The translations under genes were made by a program, and so were the position numbers. Shown one piece after another: positions 24,612 to 25,723 of a stretch of 25,723 nucleotides of DNA. The stretch comes from Cymbomonas tetramitiformis. Lineage: Eukaryota; Chlorophyta; Pyramimonadophyceae; Pyramimonadales; Pyramimonadaceae. Location: assembly GCA_001247695.2 (NCBI GenBank), contig LGRX02003557.1:1-25723 (forward strand), in the 5' to 3' direction. Position 1 is the stretch's first letter. Each line of letters starts with the position of its first letter. The notes beneath the pieces are model-generated. The model made no database searches. It had not been told where the DNA came from and saw only the letters and a list, made by a program, of their open reading frames with translations.

Positions 24612-25723
24612 CTAGCGAGCTTTACTTTTCTTGTTCTGATCGGATTCCGGCTTTCCGCCTGGTGCCACTTTCCGCTTAGGTATAGGCCCCGCCGCGGCGG
24701 CTGCAGCGGCCTTGGCGGCCTTGTCGGCCTCGGCCTTCTGTTTCTTGGCGGCCTCAGCCTTCTGTTTCTTGGCGGCCTTCTCGGCCTCGGCCTTCTGTTT
24801 CTTGGCGGCATCCTCCTGTTTCTTGGCGGCCTTGACGGCCTCGGCCTGCTGCTGCTTGGCGGACTTGTCGGCCTCGGCGGCCTCGGCATGCTGTTTCTTG
24901 GCGGCCTTGGCGGCCTCGGCCTCCTGCTGCTTGGCGGCCTTGGCGGCCTCGGCGGCCTCGGCCTGCTGTTTCTTGGCGGCCTTGGCGGCCTCGGCCTCCT
25001 GCTGCTTGGCGGCCTTGGCGGCCTCGGCCTCCTGCTGCTTGGCGGCCTTGGCGGCCTCGGCCTCCTGCTAATTGGCGGCCTTTTCCGTTTCCCTCATTTC
25101 GACCGCCGTCTTCTTCTCCCGCTCCTTCTCGACTTTCTCTTGCTCTTTACGATGTGCCTCTCTCTGCCTTTTCACCTCGTCGTATTCCTGCTTGCTCAAC
25201 ACTTCGTCGGCCAAAGAAAAAAATCCATCAGGAAAGCTAATGCGCTCTTTCGCTGAGTCGACCATACCTTGCTCCCTGCATCCAAGACACCGGCACTTGT
25301 TAAAACCGATATACAAAGTATTTTTCAAAAAATGGATGTAGACATGAATGCTTACCTATCGAAAGCGACGGAACCCAATCCCAACATGTTGGCGGCTACC
25401 GAAGTGGTCCCCGAACCGCAGCACGCATCCAAGATGAAGTGATGTTCGTGATGAAGAGGTAACACCCCTCGTACGCAGATTTCCCCCTCGCTTCCCCCTC
25501 TAACTCAGGACCTCGCATATGGATATTGATGAGGTCGTGGATGAGCTTCAGCGGCTTATGGTGTTTGTTAATTCTTTTACCCTCGGAGTTAATGGCGAAT
25601 TTCGACGAGTGTACAGGGGCATATTCCCAGGTGTTGGTTCGGCAAGAAGCCACGAACCGCTTATCGACGACATCACTATCCGCATTCTCCTCCTCACCGA
25701 GAACTCTAATCAAGTTCTTCATC
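24612..25723 (-). CDS. N4/N6 DNA methyltransferase, C-terminal part; one frameshift, one intron, one in-frame TAG
   Basis: This is the end of an amino-methyltransferase of the DNA-methylase N-4/N-6 type, which transfers methyl from AdoMet to exocyclic amines of A or C. The open 5' end carries NTWEYAPVHSSKF and HHKPLKLIHDLINIHM, the KPxxLxxxLI signature before motif I. Then comes ILDACCGSGTTSVAANMLGL (motif I, DxxxGSGTT) leading into GSVAFDREQGMVDSAKERI across an 80-nt intron (25355-25276, GTAAGC...TGCAG). Between the two parts one base is missing near the two G5 runs (plus 25483-25498). A charged segment follows, then an Ala/Glu/Gln/Lys repeat tail, broken by TAG at 25068-25070 but otherwise open for 151 codons to TAG at 24612. 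The end, PKRKV...KKSKAR, looks like a nuclear localisation signal. The catalytic S/D/N-PPY motif would lie beyond the window edge or before motif I. Confidence 0.75.
24700..25067. repeat. Imperfect 12-codon tandem repeats in the methyltransferase tail
   Basis: On the minus strand repeats of AAKQQEAEAAKA type (with KK for QQ variants) make a long Ala-rich helical tail. GC-rich frames on the plus strand (Leu/Gly or Ala/Ser/Cys runs) over the same bases are shadows. Confidence 0.85.

Noticed and set aside
12325..25070. TAG read as glutamine (alternative code)
   Set aside because: Tempting at 25068, but gene B, the MYND gene and the methyltransferase all end plausibly at TAG, and a TGA also interrupts the 12.6-kb frame.
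24712..25256. Plus-strand Ala/Ser/Cys-rich and Leu/Gly-rich open frames
   Set aside because: They are mirror frames of the methyltransferase tail repeat, and the minus-strand frame joins a clear enzyme domain.

Overview
The window looks like repeat-rich nuclear DNA of a eukaryote. Signs are GT-AG introns of about 65-80 bp, AATAAA-type poly(A) signals, F-box and MYND zinc-finger proteins, a Ty1/copia remnant, tRNA-derived repeats and several families of terminal-inverted-repeat (TIR) DNA transposons. I cannot name the species. A bacterial-type N4/N6 DNA methyltransferase and a second methyltransferase-like relic (DPWAGTG/TSPWF) make me lean weakly towards an alga or another microbial eukaryote. 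Nearly all convincing coding sequence is on the minus strand, and most small open frames are shadows or chance.

Layout. 1-2.7 kb: the last exon of a lysine-rich plus-strand gene, a 4 x 30 bp tandem repeat, several strong hairpins and a weak minus-strand gene near 2.2-2.7 kb. 2.9-5.4 kb: a TIR transposon of about 1.04 kb, degenerate tRNA-promoter-bearing repeats, an ATCGAT-rich stretch and a tRNA-like sequence. 5.9-10.7 kb: a methyltransferase-like domain whose two halves lie about 4 kb apart. The interval between them holds a 369-bp satellite array into which two TA-flanked TIR elements (536 and 931 bp) have inserted. 11.4-15.3 kb: a copia RNase H tail, then a GC-rich minus-strand gene. That gene is interrupted by a second copy of the 1-kb transposon and continues in frame across three stop codons into a membrane-protein-like region.

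15.5-25.7 kb: a head-to-tail minus-strand array of a methyltransferase gene, a MYND gene, two paralogous small genes (here C and D), a 124-aa gene (here B) and an F-box gene. Two different Mutator-like elements of almost equal size (2,164 and 2,150 bp), each with a perfect 9-bp target duplication, sit inside the F-box gene and gene B. Taking out each element with one duplication restores continuous frames of 277 and 124 codons. The F-box gene and gene B share an almost identical promoter/leader block of about 160 bp and a 3' flank of about 195 bp but encode unrelated proteins, a cassette-like arrangement. Genes C and D share a TCGGATCGAAGG box, and all five small genes have a CCAAT-type box or a recognisable variant of it upstream.

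How the genes work together cannot be stated. F-box and MYND proteins are usually adaptors for protein turnover or transcription complexes, and the methyltransferase would modify DNA in the nucleus if intact. Its frame carries one shift and one stop, so it is either decayed or affected by sequence errors.
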